Below, one piece after another: positions 18,122 through 26,641 of a DNA stretch of 64,000 nucleotides (within the stretch, counting starts at the first letter, position 1; each line of letters begins with the position of its first letter). The notes under the pieces were generated by a model that had not been told where the DNA came from, made no database searches, and saw only the letters and a list, made by a program, of their open reading frames with translations. The translations under genes and the position numbers were made by a program. The stretch covers positions 4,631,501-4,695,500 of the forward strand of contig NZ_CP102845.1 of NCBI RefSeq assembly GCF_013307435.2, in the 5' to 3' direction. Source of the DNA: Microvirga terrae. GTDB taxonomy: Bacteria > Pseudomonadota > Alphaproteobacteria > Rhizobiales > Beijerinckiaceae.

Positions 18122-18652
18122 CTACTCCGTCAGCCCGAAAGCCCGCTGGAGCATGCCGAGCTGCGTGGCGACCGGGTTAGGAACCGGGGCTTGAGAAGGC
18201 GCTCCGGCTTCGGCGATGAGGCGCTCGAGATGGAGGATCCGGGTGTGAAGCCGTGTCGCCAAGCCCATCAGCTCGCGCAGGCGCTCGGGAAGCGTCTCGT
18301 ATTCGGAAACCGTGGTGGCGGTGTCATGGGAGTTCAGGCGGACCCGGTTCTTCTCCAGCTGCGCCTGATCAGGGGAGATCTCCCCTTCGGCCACTGCGCG
18401 CTGCAGCAGCAGCCATGAGGCGATCTGCATCAGGCGGGTGGTGAGGCGCATGCTCTCGCTGGCATAGACGAGGCTTTCCTGGCGCGGCAGATTGCGGGAT
18501 TCCTCACGGCCGGGGCCGTCGAGATAAGCGGCGGTTTCCTCGATGAGCTCCATGCCCTCCTGGAAGAGGGCCTTGAAGGCTTCGGACCCCACGAAACTCT
18601 GTCCGAACCGGACAGGATCGACATCGAGCTGGATCACGTCGGGTTCGTTCAC
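18122..18652 (-). CDS. rcdA: RcdA, regulator of CtrA degradation (DUF1465)
   Basis: A protein of about 176 residues matching DUF1465, the family of Caulobacter RcdA, an adaptor that with CpdR and PopA delivers CtrA to ClpXP. Recognisable core: FGQSFVGSEAFKALFQEGME, EETAAYLDGPGR, YASESMRLTTRLMQIASWLL, EGEISPDQAQ and LRELMGLATRLHTRILHLER. It is an all-helical protein. GGGAG lies directly before ATG 18658 but six bases before an in-frame GTG at 18652, so I favour the GTG. A perfect CtrA box is 248 bp upstream. CpdR is also in this window. Confidence 0.88.
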   Translation of the reverse strand: MNEPDVIQLDVDPVRFGQSFVGSEAFKALFQEGMELIEETAAYLDGPGREESRNLPRQESLVYASESMRLTTRLMQIASWLLLQRAVAEGEISPDQAQLEKNRVRLNSHDTATTVSEYETLPERLRELMGLATRLHTRILHLERLIAEAGAPSQAPVPNPVATQLGMLQRAFGLTE

Positions 18653-18899
18653 GCACATCTCCCAAAAACCTGCCCTCCGCACCGAACGACGGAGGTTGCG
18701 ACCTGTTGAGATGACTATAGGACGGTCCCGCTGGTCTTGCCTCGGTAACCTCTTCTTAAGGTTAAGGCGCCAACCACAAAAATCGAGCCGCTCGCGGCGG
18801 CTCTTCAAGTCTCACAGGGAAGCGTCAAACAGAGTAGGCTTCGAAGCCACTCGGCATCCAGGACGAGGCCCGGATGCCTGACATCTAACCCGGCAATGG

Positions 18900-18914
18900 T
18901 TAACGGGCCGTTAA
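18900..18914. promoter_or_regulatory. CtrA-binding box (TTAA-N7-TTAA)
   Basis: TTAACGGGCCGTTAA is a perfect full CtrA site with the required 7-bp spacing. It is the only exact match I found in the 64 kb. It lies between rcdA (start 18652, minus) and the DUF1192 gene (stop 18952, minus), on the rcdA promoter side. Confidence 0.7.
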
Positions 18915-18951
18915 GGACGTTCCTTCGTTACATGGACCTCGGTTCCCGGCC

Positions 18952-19158
18952 TCACCCCTGGCCGAGCTTGAAGAAGGCGCTCGCGGCCGCACGGGAATTC
19001 TCCTTCCGGTCCCTCGCCTCCTTGAGGCGTGCGATCTCCTGCTCCAGCATCTCGACGCGTTCGTCGAGTTCGTCGATGGACAGCATCGAGAGATCCTGGC
19101 CGATCTCGTGCCCGCTCATGATCTGGCGAGGCTCATCGGCGAAGGGGTCGAGGGCCAT
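18952..19158 (-). CDS. DUF1192 family small protein
   Basis: A 68-residue protein with an acidic N-terminus (ALDPFADEPRQIMSGHEIGQ) and a coiled coil (LDERVEMLEQEIARLKEARD), matching DUF1192, a small alphaproteobacterial family of unknown function. The start at 19158 has Shine-Dalgarno AGGAGG; an upstream in-frame ATG at 19212 lacks one. Divergent from the quinone oxidoreductase gene. Confidence 0.82.
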   Translation of the reverse strand: MALDPFADEPRQIMSGHEIGQDLSMLSIDELDERVEMLEQEIARLKEARDRKENSRAAASAFFKLGQG

Positions 19159-19255
19159 GGCATTCTCCTCCTGTTCATCGTCAACGTTAATCCGGCATGT
19201 ATTCCTTGCCAACGGGGCCTATATCCCGGGAGCTTGTTGACCAAAGGAGGGAAAA

Positions 19256-20254
19256 ATGGGGCAGATCCCGCAGATGATGCGTGCCGTCATTGCCGAGGGG
19301 AGCGGTGGGCCGGAGGTTCTCAAGGTTGTCCAGCGCCCGGTACCCGTGCCGAAGGAGGGCGAAATCCTGGTCAAGGTGAAGGCCGCCGGCGTGAACCGCC
19401 CCGACGTGATTCAGCGGCAGGGCGGCTACCCGCCACCGCCCGGCGCTCCGGACATCCTCGGTCTCGAGATTGCCGGCGAGGTCGCGGCCGCCGGTCACGA
19501 CGCCGCGCGGTTTGCCGTCGGCACACCGGTCATGGCTCTGGTCCCCGGCGGGGGCTATGCGGATTACGCGGTGGTCCATGAGAGCAACGCCCTCCCGATT
19601 CCCGCAGGCCTTTCCTTCGAGGAGGCGGGCGCCATCCCGGAAACCTATTTCACCGTCTGGACCAACGTGTTCGACCGGGGGCGTCTGCGATCGGGCGAGA
19701 CGCTCCTCGTCCATGGCGGAACCTCCGGAATCGGCACCACGGCGATCCAGCTCGCCAAGGCTTTCGGCGCCACGGTGATCGCGACCGCCGGATCGGCGGA
19801 CAAATGCGACGCCTGCCTGCGACTTGGGGCCGATGTGGCGATCAACTACCGGAACCAGGATTTCGTGGTGGCCGCCAAGGAGGCCACAGGGGGCCGAGGC
19901 GTCGACGTGATCCTCGACATGGTCGGCGGCGACTATATCACCCGCAACTACGAGGCTGCCGCCCAGGACGGCCGGATCGTTCAGATCGCCTTTCTCCAGA
20001 GCCCCAAGGCCGAAGTCGACTTCCGCCGCCTGATGGTCAAGCGGCTCACCCATACGGGTTCGACCCTGCGCCCGCGGTCGCCGGCGGAAAAGGCCGAGAT
20101 CGCCGAGGCGCTCGAGGACAAGGTCTGGCCGCTCCTGGCGCAGGGCCGGTGCCGGCCGGTCCTGGACTCGCGCTTCGCCTTCGAGGACGTGGCCGAGGCT
20201 CATGCGCGGATGGACGGGGGTGAGCACATCGGCAAGATCGTGCTGAGCCTTTAA
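19256..20254 (+). CDS. NAD(P)H quinone oxidoreductase, PIG3 family
   Basis: A 332-residue zinc-free medium-chain dehydrogenase. MRAVIAEGSGGPEVLKVVQR at the start, VKVKAAGVNRPDVIQRQGGY near 40, the nucleotide-binding loop VHGGTSGIGTTAIQLAKAFG near 155 and VILDMVGGDYITRN near 219 match the PIG3-type NADPH quinone oxidoreductases. These reduce quinones by one electron. Shine-Dalgarno AAAGGAGGG precedes ATG 19256. Confidence 0.92.
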   Translation: MGQIPQMMRAVIAEGSGGPEVLKVVQRPVPVPKEGEILVKVKAAGVNRPDVIQRQGGYPPPPGAPDILGLEIAGEVAAAGHDAARFAVGTPVMALVPGGGYADYAVVHESNALPIPAGLSFEEAGAIPETYFTVWTNVFDRGRLRSGETLLVHGGTSGIGTTAIQLAKAFGATVIATAGSADKCDACLRLGADVAINYRNQDFVVAAKEATGGRGVDVILDMVGGDYITRNYEAAAQDGRIVQIAFLQSPKAEVDFRRLMVKRLTHTGSTLRPRSPAEKAEIAEALEDKVWPLLAQGRCRPVLDSRFAFEDVAEAHARMDGGEHIGKIVLSL

Positions 20255-20257
20255 AAT

Positions 20258-20286
20258 TTGCAACATCCCGGCACGATCCCTATAAT
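20258..20286 (+). promoter_or_regulatory. Predicted sigma70 promoter of trcR
   Basis: TTGCAA (20258-20263), 17-bp spacer, and a perfect TATAAT (20281-20286). Transcription would start near 20293, giving a leader of about 113 nt before trcR. Confidence 0.65.
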
Positions 20287-20319
20287 CATCTCGTTTCCCT
20301 CACATCGTGAGACGAGATG
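20287..20319. promoter_or_regulatory. Nested inverted repeat at the trcR transcription start
   Basis: CATCTCGT (20287-20294) and ACGAGATG (20312-20319) enclose CTCAC/GTGAG (20299-20303, 20307-20311). The repeat begins directly after the -10 box. It could be a repressor operator or a 5' mRNA hairpin. Confidence 0.5.
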
Positions 20320-20405
20320 CTCCGGTCCGGGCCGGTTCGGAGCGCGAGAGAGTTTTGCCGTGCGGCGCCGACATCCGGCGCCCGGCCTGAAGGAGGTTCA
20401 CATCC

Positions 20406-21122
20406 ATGTCCCAGGGACCGTTGATGCCGAAGGCGACAGCCGTTTGGCTCGTCGAGAATACATCGCTGTCGTTCGATCAGATCGCCGATTTCTGCAAGCT
20501 CCACCCGCTCGAGGTGAAGGGCATCGCCGACGGCGAAGTCGCGGCAGGCATCAAGGGCCTCGACCCCGTATCCACGGGCCAGCTTACCCGTGAGGAGATC
20601 GAGAAAGCGCAGGCCAACCCGAACCACCGCCTTCGGCTCGCCGAGATGCGCGTGAAGCTGCCGGAGCAGAAGCGGGTCAAGAAGGGGCCGCGCTACACCC
20701 CGGTGTCCCGCCGCCACGACCGCCCGAATGCGATCCTCTGGCTCGTGCGCAACCATCCCGAGTTGAAGGACGCGCAGATCATGCGCCTGGTGGGCACCAC
20801 CAAGACCACGATCCAGCAGGTCCGCGACCGCACGCACTGGAACTCGGCGAGCCTGTCGCCCATGGACCCGGTGACGCTCGGCCTTTGCTCACAGATCGAT
20901 CTCGACTTCGAGGTGCAGCGCGCCGCCAAGGACCGTCCGCAGGTCGAGACCCAGGAGCATGGCGGCACCCTGATGCCGGCGGAAGTCTCCACGGCTCCCG
21001 AGCGGGTCGATCCCTTCGCCGACATGAGCCGCCCGAAGCCGGCGCAGGAAGAGAACATCGACGTCAACTCGGTCTTCGCCAAGCTCAAGCAGCTCAGGCG
21101 CGACGACGAGGACGAGGAGTAG
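20406..21122 (+). CDS. trcR: Cell-cycle transcriptional regulator TrcR (DUF1013)
   Basis: A 238-residue protein of DUF1013, named TrcR, a conserved alphaproteobacterial cell-cycle regulator. The N-terminal part (MPKATAVWLVENTSLSFDQI, ADFCKLHPLEVKGIADGEVA) and the middle part (HDRPNAILWLVRNHPELKDA, QIMRLVGTTKTTIQQVRDRT) look like two helix-turn-helix-type modules. The C-terminus is acidic and probably disordered (LRRDDEDEE). Shine-Dalgarno AAGGAGG precedes ATG 20406. Own promoter and terminator indicate a monocistronic unit. Confidence 0.88.
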   Translation: MSQGPLMPKATAVWLVENTSLSFDQIADFCKLHPLEVKGIADGEVAAGIKGLDPVSTGQLTREEIEKAQANPNHRLRLAEMRVKLPEQKRVKKGPRYTPVSRRHDRPNAILWLVRNHPELKDAQIMRLVGTTKTTIQQVRDRTHWNSASLSPMDPVTLGLCSQIDLDFEVQRAAKDRPQVETQEHGGTLMPAEVSTAPERVDPFADMSRPKPAQEENIDVNSVFAKLKQLRRDDEDEE

Positions 21123-21135
21123 GATTTCTACCCAG

Positions 21136-21163
21136 AAGGCCCGGAGCGATCCGGGCCTTTTCC
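21136..21163 (+). terminator. Rho-independent terminator of trcR
   Basis: AAGGCCCGGA, loop GCGA, TCCGGGCCTT followed by TTTCC, 14 bp after the trcR stop. Confidence 0.88.
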
Positions 21164-21179
21164 TTGAGGGGGCGTCCAC

Positions 21180-21395
21180 TCACTCCTGGCGGCGCGGCCG
21201 CCGTCGGCGCGGCTTCGCGGGCCTGTCGCGCTGACGCTCGAAGCTCGCCTTCGCCCTGACGGCATCGTGTCGCGCCTCGCTGCGCACATTCTTGGTCGCG
21301 CGGTGGGCCAGGGTCTTGTCGTCGTCTCCGAGAGCCTGCGCCAACAGAGCCTCGAAACGCGCCTGCTCGTCCTCGGCGGAATCCGGCATCCTCAT
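21180..21395 (-). CDS. Small basic hypothetical protein downstream of prpE
   Basis: A 71-residue reading frame starting 8 bp after the prpE stop with AAGGGGA before the ATG, so probably the second gene of that transcript. The N-terminal half is acidic (EDEQARFEALLAQALGDDD), the C-terminus strongly basic ([14 protein letters not shown]). I do not recognise a family. Codon use resembles neighbours. It could bind nucleic acid, but that is guesswork. Confidence 0.6.
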   Translation of the reverse strand: MRMPDSAEDEQARFEALLAQALGDDDKTLAHRATKNVRSEARHDAVRAKASFERQRDRPAKPRRRRPRRQE

Positions 21396-21402
21396 GTCCC
21401 CT

Positions 21403-23316
21403 TCAGACGGACAGCCCCCTCGCCCGCAGCGCGTCCCCGATCTCGGCCAGGATCATTGGGTCATCGATGGTGGCCGGCGTCGACCACGAATCGCCGTCGG
21501 CGATCTTCTTCATGGTGCCGCGCAGGATCTTGCCCGAACGGGTCTTGGGCAGGCGTGCCACGGTGATCGCGAGCTTGAAGGCGGCCACGGGCCCGATCTT
21601 GTCACGCACCAGCGCCACCAGCTCCGTCTCGATCTCCTCCGGTGGCCGGTCGATGCCGGACTTCAGAACAACGAAGCCGCACGGCACCTCGCCCTTGAGC
21701 GCGTCCTTCATGCCGATCACGGCGCATTCCGCCACCGCCGGATGCGAGGCCAACACCTCCTCCATGCCACCCGTCGAGAGGCGGTGACCCGCAACGTTGA
21801 TGATGTCGTCGGTGCGGCCCATGACCCAGATGTAGCCGTCCTCGTCGAGATAGCCCGCGTCCGAGGTGTTGTAGTAGCCGGGATAGACCGACAGGTACGA
21901 ATCCCGGAAGCGGCCGTCCGCGTGCCACAGGGTCGGCAGGGCGCCGGGCGGCAGCGGCAGCTTGATGACGATGGCCCCCATAGTGTTGGGCCCGACGGGC
22001 TTGCCGCCCTCGTCCAGCACCTCGAGGGTGTAGCCCGGCATCGGCACCGTGGGCGATCCATGCTTGACGGGAAGCGCGCCGAGCCCGAGGGGATTGCCGG
22101 CCACGGGCCAGCCGGTCTCCGTCTGCCACCAATGGTCGATGACGGGCACCTGCAGGATGTCCTCGGCCCATTTGACCGTGTCCGGATCCGCCCGCTCGCC
22201 GGCCAGGAACAGGGCTCGGAACGACGATAGATCATATGTCTTCAGGAGTTCCGCCTTCGGATCCTCCTTTTTGATCGCCCGGAAGGCGGTCGGCGCGGTG
22301 AAGAGGGTCACGACCCCATGATCCGAGATCACCCGCCAATAGGCCCCTGCGTCGGGCGTGCCCACCGGCTTGCCCTCGTAGAGGATGGCCGTGCAGCCGT
22401 GCAGGAGCGGCCCGTACACGATGTAGGAATGGCCGACCACCCAGCCCACGTCGGAGGCCGCCCAGAACACCTCGCCCGGCTTCACGCCGAAGAAGTGGCC
22501 CATGGACCATTTGAGCGCGACCATATGGCCGCCGTTGTCGCGCACCACGCCTTTCGGGATGCCGGTCGTGCCCGACGTATAGAGCACGTAAAGCGGGTCG
22601 GTCGCCGCCAACGGGACGCAGTCCGCCGTCCGGCCTTCGGACCTGGCCGCCGCAACGGCGCCGGCCCAGTCCCGGTCGCGCTCCTCGGCGAGGGCGCAGG
22701 CGAGTTGCGGCCGCTGGAAGACGAGGCAGGCCTCCGGCTTTGACGAGGACAAGGCGATCGCCTCGTCCAGGAGCGGCTTGTAGGGGATGACGCGCCCGCC
22801 TTCGATGCCGCAGGACGCGGACAGGATGATCTTCGGCCGTGCGTCGTCGATGCGGGTCGCGAGTTCCTTGGCGGCGAAGCCGCCGAAGACGACGGAGTGA
22901 ATGGCCCCGATGCGCGCGCAGGCCAGCATCGCGAAGCTCGTCTCCGGGATCATCGGCATGTAGATGACGACCCGGTCGCCCTTCGCGACGCCCATGTCCT
23001 GCAGCACGGCCGCGAGGGTTGCGACCTCGTCCTGCAGTTCCGCATAGGTAATGCTGCGCTTGGTGCCGGTGACGGGGCTGTCGTAGATGATCGCCGGCTG
23101 GTCGCCACGCGTGGCCACGTGCCGGTCGACGGCGTTGTAGCAGGTGTTGCACTCGGCACCGACGAACCAGCGGCCGTAGACGCCCGCCTGCGGGTCGAAC
23201 ACCGCCTCCGCGGGCTTGATCCAGTCGATTTCCCGGGACGCCTGTTCCCAGAAGCCTACGGGATCAGCTTTCCAGCCGGCATAGACCTCGTGATACCGGC
23301 TCTGGGCGGATGGCAT
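21403..23316 (-). CDS. prpE: Propionyl-CoA synthetase (acyl-CoA synthetase)
   Basis: AMP-forming ligase of 637 residues activating propionate (or acetate) to the CoA thioester. It shows the adenylation motif YTSGTTGIPKGVVRDNGGH near residue 245, DHWWQTETGWP near 395, GYYNTSDAGYLDEDGYIWVM near 490, and the C-terminal KTRSGKILRGTMKKIADG near 600 with the Lys whose acetylation inactivates the enzyme. YHEVYAGWKADPVGFWEQAS at the start is typical for PrpE rather than Acs. ATG 23316 chosen; an upstream frame to 23379 is not family-like. Confidence 0.9.
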   Translation of the reverse strand: MPSAQSRYHEVYAGWKADPVGFWEQASREIDWIKPAEAVFDPQAGVYGRWFVGAECNTCYNAVDRHVATRGDQPAIIYDSPVTGTKRSITYAELQDEVATLAAVLQDMGVAKGDRVVIYMPMIPETSFAMLACARIGAIHSVVFGGFAAKELATRIDDARPKIILSASCGIEGGRVIPYKPLLDEAIALSSSKPEACLVFQRPQLACALAEERDRDWAGAVAAARSEGRTADCVPLAATDPLYVLYTSGTTGIPKGVVRDNGGHMVALKWSMGHFFGVKPGEVFWAASDVGWVVGHSYIVYGPLLHGCTAILYEGKPVGTPDAGAYWRVISDHGVVTLFTAPTAFRAIKKEDPKAELLKTYDLSSFRALFLAGERADPDTVKWAEDILQVPVIDHWWQTETGWPVAGNPLGLGALPVKHGSPTVPMPGYTLEVLDEGGKPVGPNTMGAIVIKLPLPPGALPTLWHADGRFRDSYLSVYPGYYNTSDAGYLDEDGYIWVMGRTDDIINVAGHRLSTGGMEEVLASHPAVAECAVIGMKDALKGEVPCGFVVLKSGIDRPPEEIETELVALVRDKIGPVAAFKLAITVARLPKTRSGKILRGTMKKIADGDSWSTPATIDDPMILAEIGDALRARGLSV

Positions 23317-23429
23317 GGCGTTCCCCGTTGCGTTCTGTGCATGAGACTTCAAGCGCCTGCTGTGGTAGCAGGCCCCCAAGCCGTGGTCAGGGGCGACTTT
23401 CGGTGAGTCGACTTTCGGCGAGTGCTGTC

Positions 23430-24188
23430 GTGATTACCGATCCTCTCTTCTATGCCGCCACCATTCCCGCGGTGATCCTACTCGGCTTTGCCAAGGGCGG
23501 CTTCTCAGGGCTCGGCGCCCTCTCGCTCCCCCTGATGGCGCTCGTGGTCTCGCCCGTTCAGGCCGCCGCCATCACCCTGCCGATCCTGATCGTCCAGGAC
23601 GTGGTATCCGTCTGGGCCTACCGGCATGCCTGGGACCGGCGCAACGTGGTGATCCTGCTCCTGGGCGCCGTTTCGGGCATCGTCACGGGCTATCTCCTGG
23701 CCGCCCAGGTCTCCGATGCGGCGGTCAAGCTGGCCGTGGGCGTGATCTCGGTGGCCTTCGCCATCCGCCGCATGGTGGTGGAACGCCGGGCCACCCCGCC
23801 GAAGCCCGCGCCGGCCGACGTTCCACGCGGCATTTTCTGGGGCTGGGTGACAGGCTTCACCAGCATGGTGGCCCATGCGGGCGGCCCTCCCTTCCAGATC
23901 TATGTCATGCCCCAGCGGCTGCCGCGCGACATCTTCGTCGGCACGGGGGCCGTGCTCTTCGCGCTCGTCAACTGGATCAAGGTTCCGCCCTATCTGGCCC
24001 TCGGGCAGTTTACGCTCGAGAACATGGCGACGGCGGGTGCCCTGTTTCCCGTGGCCATCGCCTCGACCTGGGCCGGCGTCCTCCTCGTGCGCCGCGTATC
24101 CGGACAGGCGTTCTACACGGCCGTCTATGTCCTGCTGATCCTCGTGGGCGCCAAGCTGATCTATGACGGCGTCGCCGCGTATCTGTGA
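23430..24188 (+). CDS. TSUP family permease (TauE/SafE)
   Basis: A 252-residue membrane protein with about eight hydrophobic segments in two halves, with LLGFAKGGFSGLGALSLPLM near residue 15 and TGFTSMVAHAGGPPFQIYVM near 140 being the two repeated TauE/SafE signatures. The family exports sulfite, sulfoacetate or related organic anions; substrate unknown. The GTG at 23430 is chosen because the first TM helix starts immediately after it. Divergent from prpE. Confidence 0.85.
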   Translation: MITDPLFYAATIPAVILLGFAKGGFSGLGALSLPLMALVVSPVQAAAITLPILIVQDVVSVWAYRHAWDRRNVVILLLGAVSGIVTGYLLAAQVSDAAVKLAVGVISVAFAIRRMVVERRATPPKPAPADVPRGIFWGWVTGFTSMVAHAGGPPFQIYVMPQRLPRDIFVGTGAVLFALVNWIKVPPYLALGQFTLENMATAGALFPVAIASTWAGVLLVRRVSGQAFYTAVYVLLILVGAKLIYDGVAAYL

Positions 24189-24198
24189 GGCGCCCATG

Positions 24199-24236
24199 AA
24201 AAAGCCGCCGCTCGTTGGGTGAAGCGACGGCTTCTT
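24199..24236. terminator. Bidirectional terminator between the TSUP permease and a YdcH-like gene
   Basis: AGCCGCCGCT (24203-24212) pairs imperfectly with AGCGACGGCT (24223-24232), flanked by an A-run on the left and CTTCTT on the right, between convergent genes. Confidence 0.6.
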
Positions 24237-24265
24237 CAGGTGGGAAATTGCAGGGAATTCTACGG

Positions 24266-24448
24266 CTAGTGCAACGCCGATTCGGAGCTTCTCAGTCGGG
24301 TAATCTCATCCTTGAGCTGAAGCTTCCTGCGCTTGAGTTCTGCCAGCCTCATGTCATCTGCCGACGGTCTGTTGAGGGTATCCTGGATCTCGCGCTCGAG
24401 GGCGCGATGCTTCCGTTCCAGTTCCGTCAGGTGATTCTGCAGCGGCAT
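24266..24448 (-). CDS. YdcH/DUF465 family small protein, copy 1
   Basis: A 60-residue coiled-coil protein: LTELERKHRALEREIQDTLN then LAELKRRKLQLKDEITRLRS, the DUF465 signature. Function unknown; the family is widespread in proteobacteria. Shine-Dalgarno AGGAGG lies before ATG 24448. A second DUF465 gene starts 300 bp away in the opposite direction. Confidence 0.85.
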   Translation of the reverse strand: MPLQNHLTELERKHRALEREIQDTLNRPSADDMRLAELKRRKLQLKDEITRLRSSESALH

Positions 24449-24624
24449 GTCAGTTCCTCCTATTCGATCTACTGACAGGCCGATTGTGGCAGACAGAGTG
24501 TGGCGAGTCGAAGGCGAAATTCGAAGAATCGAGAGTAGAAGATGATCGGGCGATCTTGCTCTCCACAGGGCCCGAGAGCATACTTCCGCCCCTCTTGGCC
24601 CAGAGGCAAGTCGGCCGGGCATCT

Positions 24625-24736
24625 AGCGCATCGTGCGGAAATGGGGACCCGGTTTTCCGCGCCCAACGATGCGCCGCCGGAGGGATCGAGCATCGGATCG
24701 ATCCCGACGGTGGAATCCACTTTGGGTCCGAGGCTC
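24625..24736. repeat. Palindromic intergenic repeat, copy 4 (modules A-B)
   Basis: AGCGCATCGTGCGGAAATGG through CGATGCGC (module A), then GAGCATCGG through CCGAGGCTC (module B). The right end is only 12 bp from the start codon of the second YdcH-like gene, so the element must form part of that gene's leader or promoter. Confidence 0.85.
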
Positions 24737-24748
24737 TAGGTATTTTCA

Positions 24749-24949
24749 ATGACCGAATTGGCTGAACTGGAAGCGGAATTGGCCCGTCTGAAGCAGGAAC
24801 ACCGTGATCTCGACATGGCCATCGACGCCCTGGAGAGCATGGTGGCCGGCGATCAGCTGCAGGTCCAGCGCCTGAAGAAGCGCAAGCTTTCCCTCAAGGA
24901 CCAGATCATCCGGCTCGAGGATCAGCTCACCCCAGACATTATCGCGTGA
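24749..24949 (+). CDS. YdcH/DUF465 family small protein, copy 2
   Basis: A 66-residue DUF465 protein: LEAELARLKQEHRDLDMAID, LQVQRLKKRKLSLKDQIIRL. It shares the K(R/K)RKLxLKDxIxRL core with the copy at 24266 and is its divergent neighbour, so the two are paralogues. The only ribosome-binding hint, CTAGG, is created by the right edge of the palindromic repeat. Followed 94 bp later by purE on the same strand. Confidence 0.85.
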   Translation: MTELAELEAELARLKQEHRDLDMAIDALESMVAGDQLQVQRLKKRKLSLKDQIIRLEDQLTPDIIA

Positions 24950-25043
24950 GAATTCAGCGCCTTCGCGGGAACGGCCTTGCCTGCCCGAGGCGGCTTCGCT
25001 ATTCCGGCTGAAGATCTGAAGGCCTTGAAGCCGGAGCCACGCC

Positions 25044-25535
25044 ATGGCGCATCCTCCCATTGCCATCATCATGGGCAGCCAGTCCGACTGGGCCACCATG
25101 CGCCACGCGGCCGAGACGCTCGATGCGCTCGGGATCGCCCACGAGGCCCGCATCGTGTCCGCTCACCGCACGCCGGACCGGCTCTATGCCTTCGCCAAGG
25201 GCGCCAGGGCCGAGGGCTTCCAGGTCATCATCGCAGGCGCCGGAGGGGCCGCCCACCTGCCCGGCATGGCGGCCGCCATGACCCCCCTGCCCGTCTTCGG
25301 CGTCCCGGTCGAATCCAAGGCTCTGTCCGGCCAGGACAGCCTGCTCTCCATTGTCCAGATGCCGGCCGGTATCCCCGTGGGCACCCTCGCCATCGGCCGT
25401 GCCGGCGCGGTGAACGCGGCGTTGCTGGCGGCGGCCGTGCTGGCCCTGCACGATCCCGCTCTCGCCGAGCGCCTCGACGCTTGGCGGCAGCGCCAGAGCG
25501 AAAGCGTGGCCGAGCGCCCCTCCAACGAAGGCTGA
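25044..25535 (+). CDS. purE: N5-carboxyaminoimidazole ribonucleotide mutase
   Basis: Converts N5-CAIR to CAIR in purine synthesis. The 163-residue protein has the phosphate-binding GSQSDWATM near residue 11, [15 protein letters not shown] near 39 and [20 protein letters not shown] near 66, all diagnostic of class I PurE. purK follows 7 bp downstream in the same frame direction, the standard purEK operon. Confidence 0.97.
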   Translation: MAHPPIAIIMGSQSDWATMRHAAETLDALGIAHEARIVSAHRTPDRLYAFAKGARAEGFQVIIAGAGGAAHLPGMAAAMTPLPVFGVPVESKALSGQDSLLSIVQMPAGIPVGTLAIGRAGAVNAALLAAAVLALHDPALAERLDAWRQRQSESVAERPSNEG

Positions 25536-25542
25536 GGAACCG

Positions 25543-26625
25543 ATGATCCGTCCCGGCTGCACCCTCGGAATCCTCGGCGGCGGCCAGCTTGGCCGCATGA
25601 TCGCCATGGCGGCGGCGCAGCTGGGCCTGCGGACGCATGTCTATGCGCCGGAGGAAAACAGCCCGGCCTTCGAGGTCGCGACCGAATACACCATCGCGGC
25701 CTACGAGGACGAGGCGAATCTGGTGCGCTTCGCCAAGGCGGTCGACGTGGTGACCTACGAATTCGAGAACGTGCCGAGCGAAACGGCCGCCACCTTGAGC
25801 GCCCACGCCCTGCTGGCCCCCAACGCCCAGGCCCTGGCCGTGTCGCAGGACCGCTTCCTCGAAAAGAGCTTCATCGCCGGCCTCGGCATTGCGGTCGCGC
25901 CCTTCGCGCCCGTGTCCAGCGAGGCCGAACTCGCCGAGGCTGTCGAGCGGATCGGCCGGCCCGCCGTGCTCAAGACCCGCCGCTTCGGCTACGACGGGAA
26001 AGGCCAAGTGAAGATCGGCCCCGAGGCCGACCCGATCGCGGGCTGGGACGAGATCGGGCGCGCGGCTTCCATCCTGGAGGGCTTCGTGCCCTTCGAGCGG
26101 GAGGTCTCGGTGGTCGCCGCGCGAACCGCGTCCGGCGCGTTCGCCGCCTATGACCTGTGCGCCAACGAGCACCGCAACCATATCCTCGACACCACTGCGG
26201 TTCCGGCCGGCGTTTCGCCCGACACGGAGGAGCAGGCGGTCCGGATCGCTCGGTCGATTGCCGAGTCCCTGGATTACGTGGGCGTTCTCGCCGTCGAGCT
26301 GTTCCTCGTCACCGACGACGGGTCCGAGCGCCTAGTGGTGAACGAGATCGCCCCCCGGGTGCACAATTCCGGCCATTGGACGCTGGGCGGCGCCGCCACC
26401 TCGCAGTTCGAACAGCATGTGCGGGCGGTCTGCGGCTGGCCTCTGGGCGAGACCGCCCGGCTCGGGCGTCGGGTCGAGATGAAGAACCTGATCGGGCACG
26501 ATGTCGATGCCTGGGAGGAGATCCTGGCCGAGCCGGGGGCTCATCTGCACCTCTACGGCAAGACGGAGGCCCGCGCGGGCCGCAAGATGGGACATGTCAC
26601 CCGGGTTTTCCCCGACCAGGGCTGA
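25543..26625 (+). CDS. purK: N5-carboxyaminoimidazole ribonucleotide synthase
   Basis: ATP-grasp enzyme making N5-CAIR from AIR, ATP and bicarbonate. The 360-residue protein shows GILGGGQLGRMIAMAAAQLG near residue 8, TYEFENVPSE near 69, KTRRFGYDGKGQ near 144 and the ATP-grasp end VNEIAPRVHNSGHWT near 265. Shine-Dalgarno GAGGAACC overlaps the end of purE. Confidence 0.97.
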   Translation: MIRPGCTLGILGGGQLGRMIAMAAAQLGLRTHVYAPEENSPAFEVATEYTIAAYEDEANLVRFAKAVDVVTYEFENVPSETAATLSAHALLAPNAQALAVSQDRFLEKSFIAGLGIAVAPFAPVSSEAELAEAVERIGRPAVLKTRRFGYDGKGQVKIGPEADPIAGWDEIGRAASILEGFVPFEREVSVVAARTASGAFAAYDLCANEHRNHILDTTAVPAGVSPDTEEQAVRIARSIAESLDYVGVLAVELFLVTDDGSERLVVNEIAPRVHNSGHWTLGGAATSQFEQHVRAVCGWPLGETARLGRRVEMKNLIGHDVDAWEEILAEPGAHLHLYGKTEARAGRKMGHVTRVFPDQG

Positions 26626-26641
26626 ACCATTCAAGACCGGG

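Noticed and set aside
18752..18768. Second CtrA-like site (TTAAGGTTAA) near rcdA
   Set aside because: The spacing between TTAA half sites is 2, not 7, so it does not fit the consensus.
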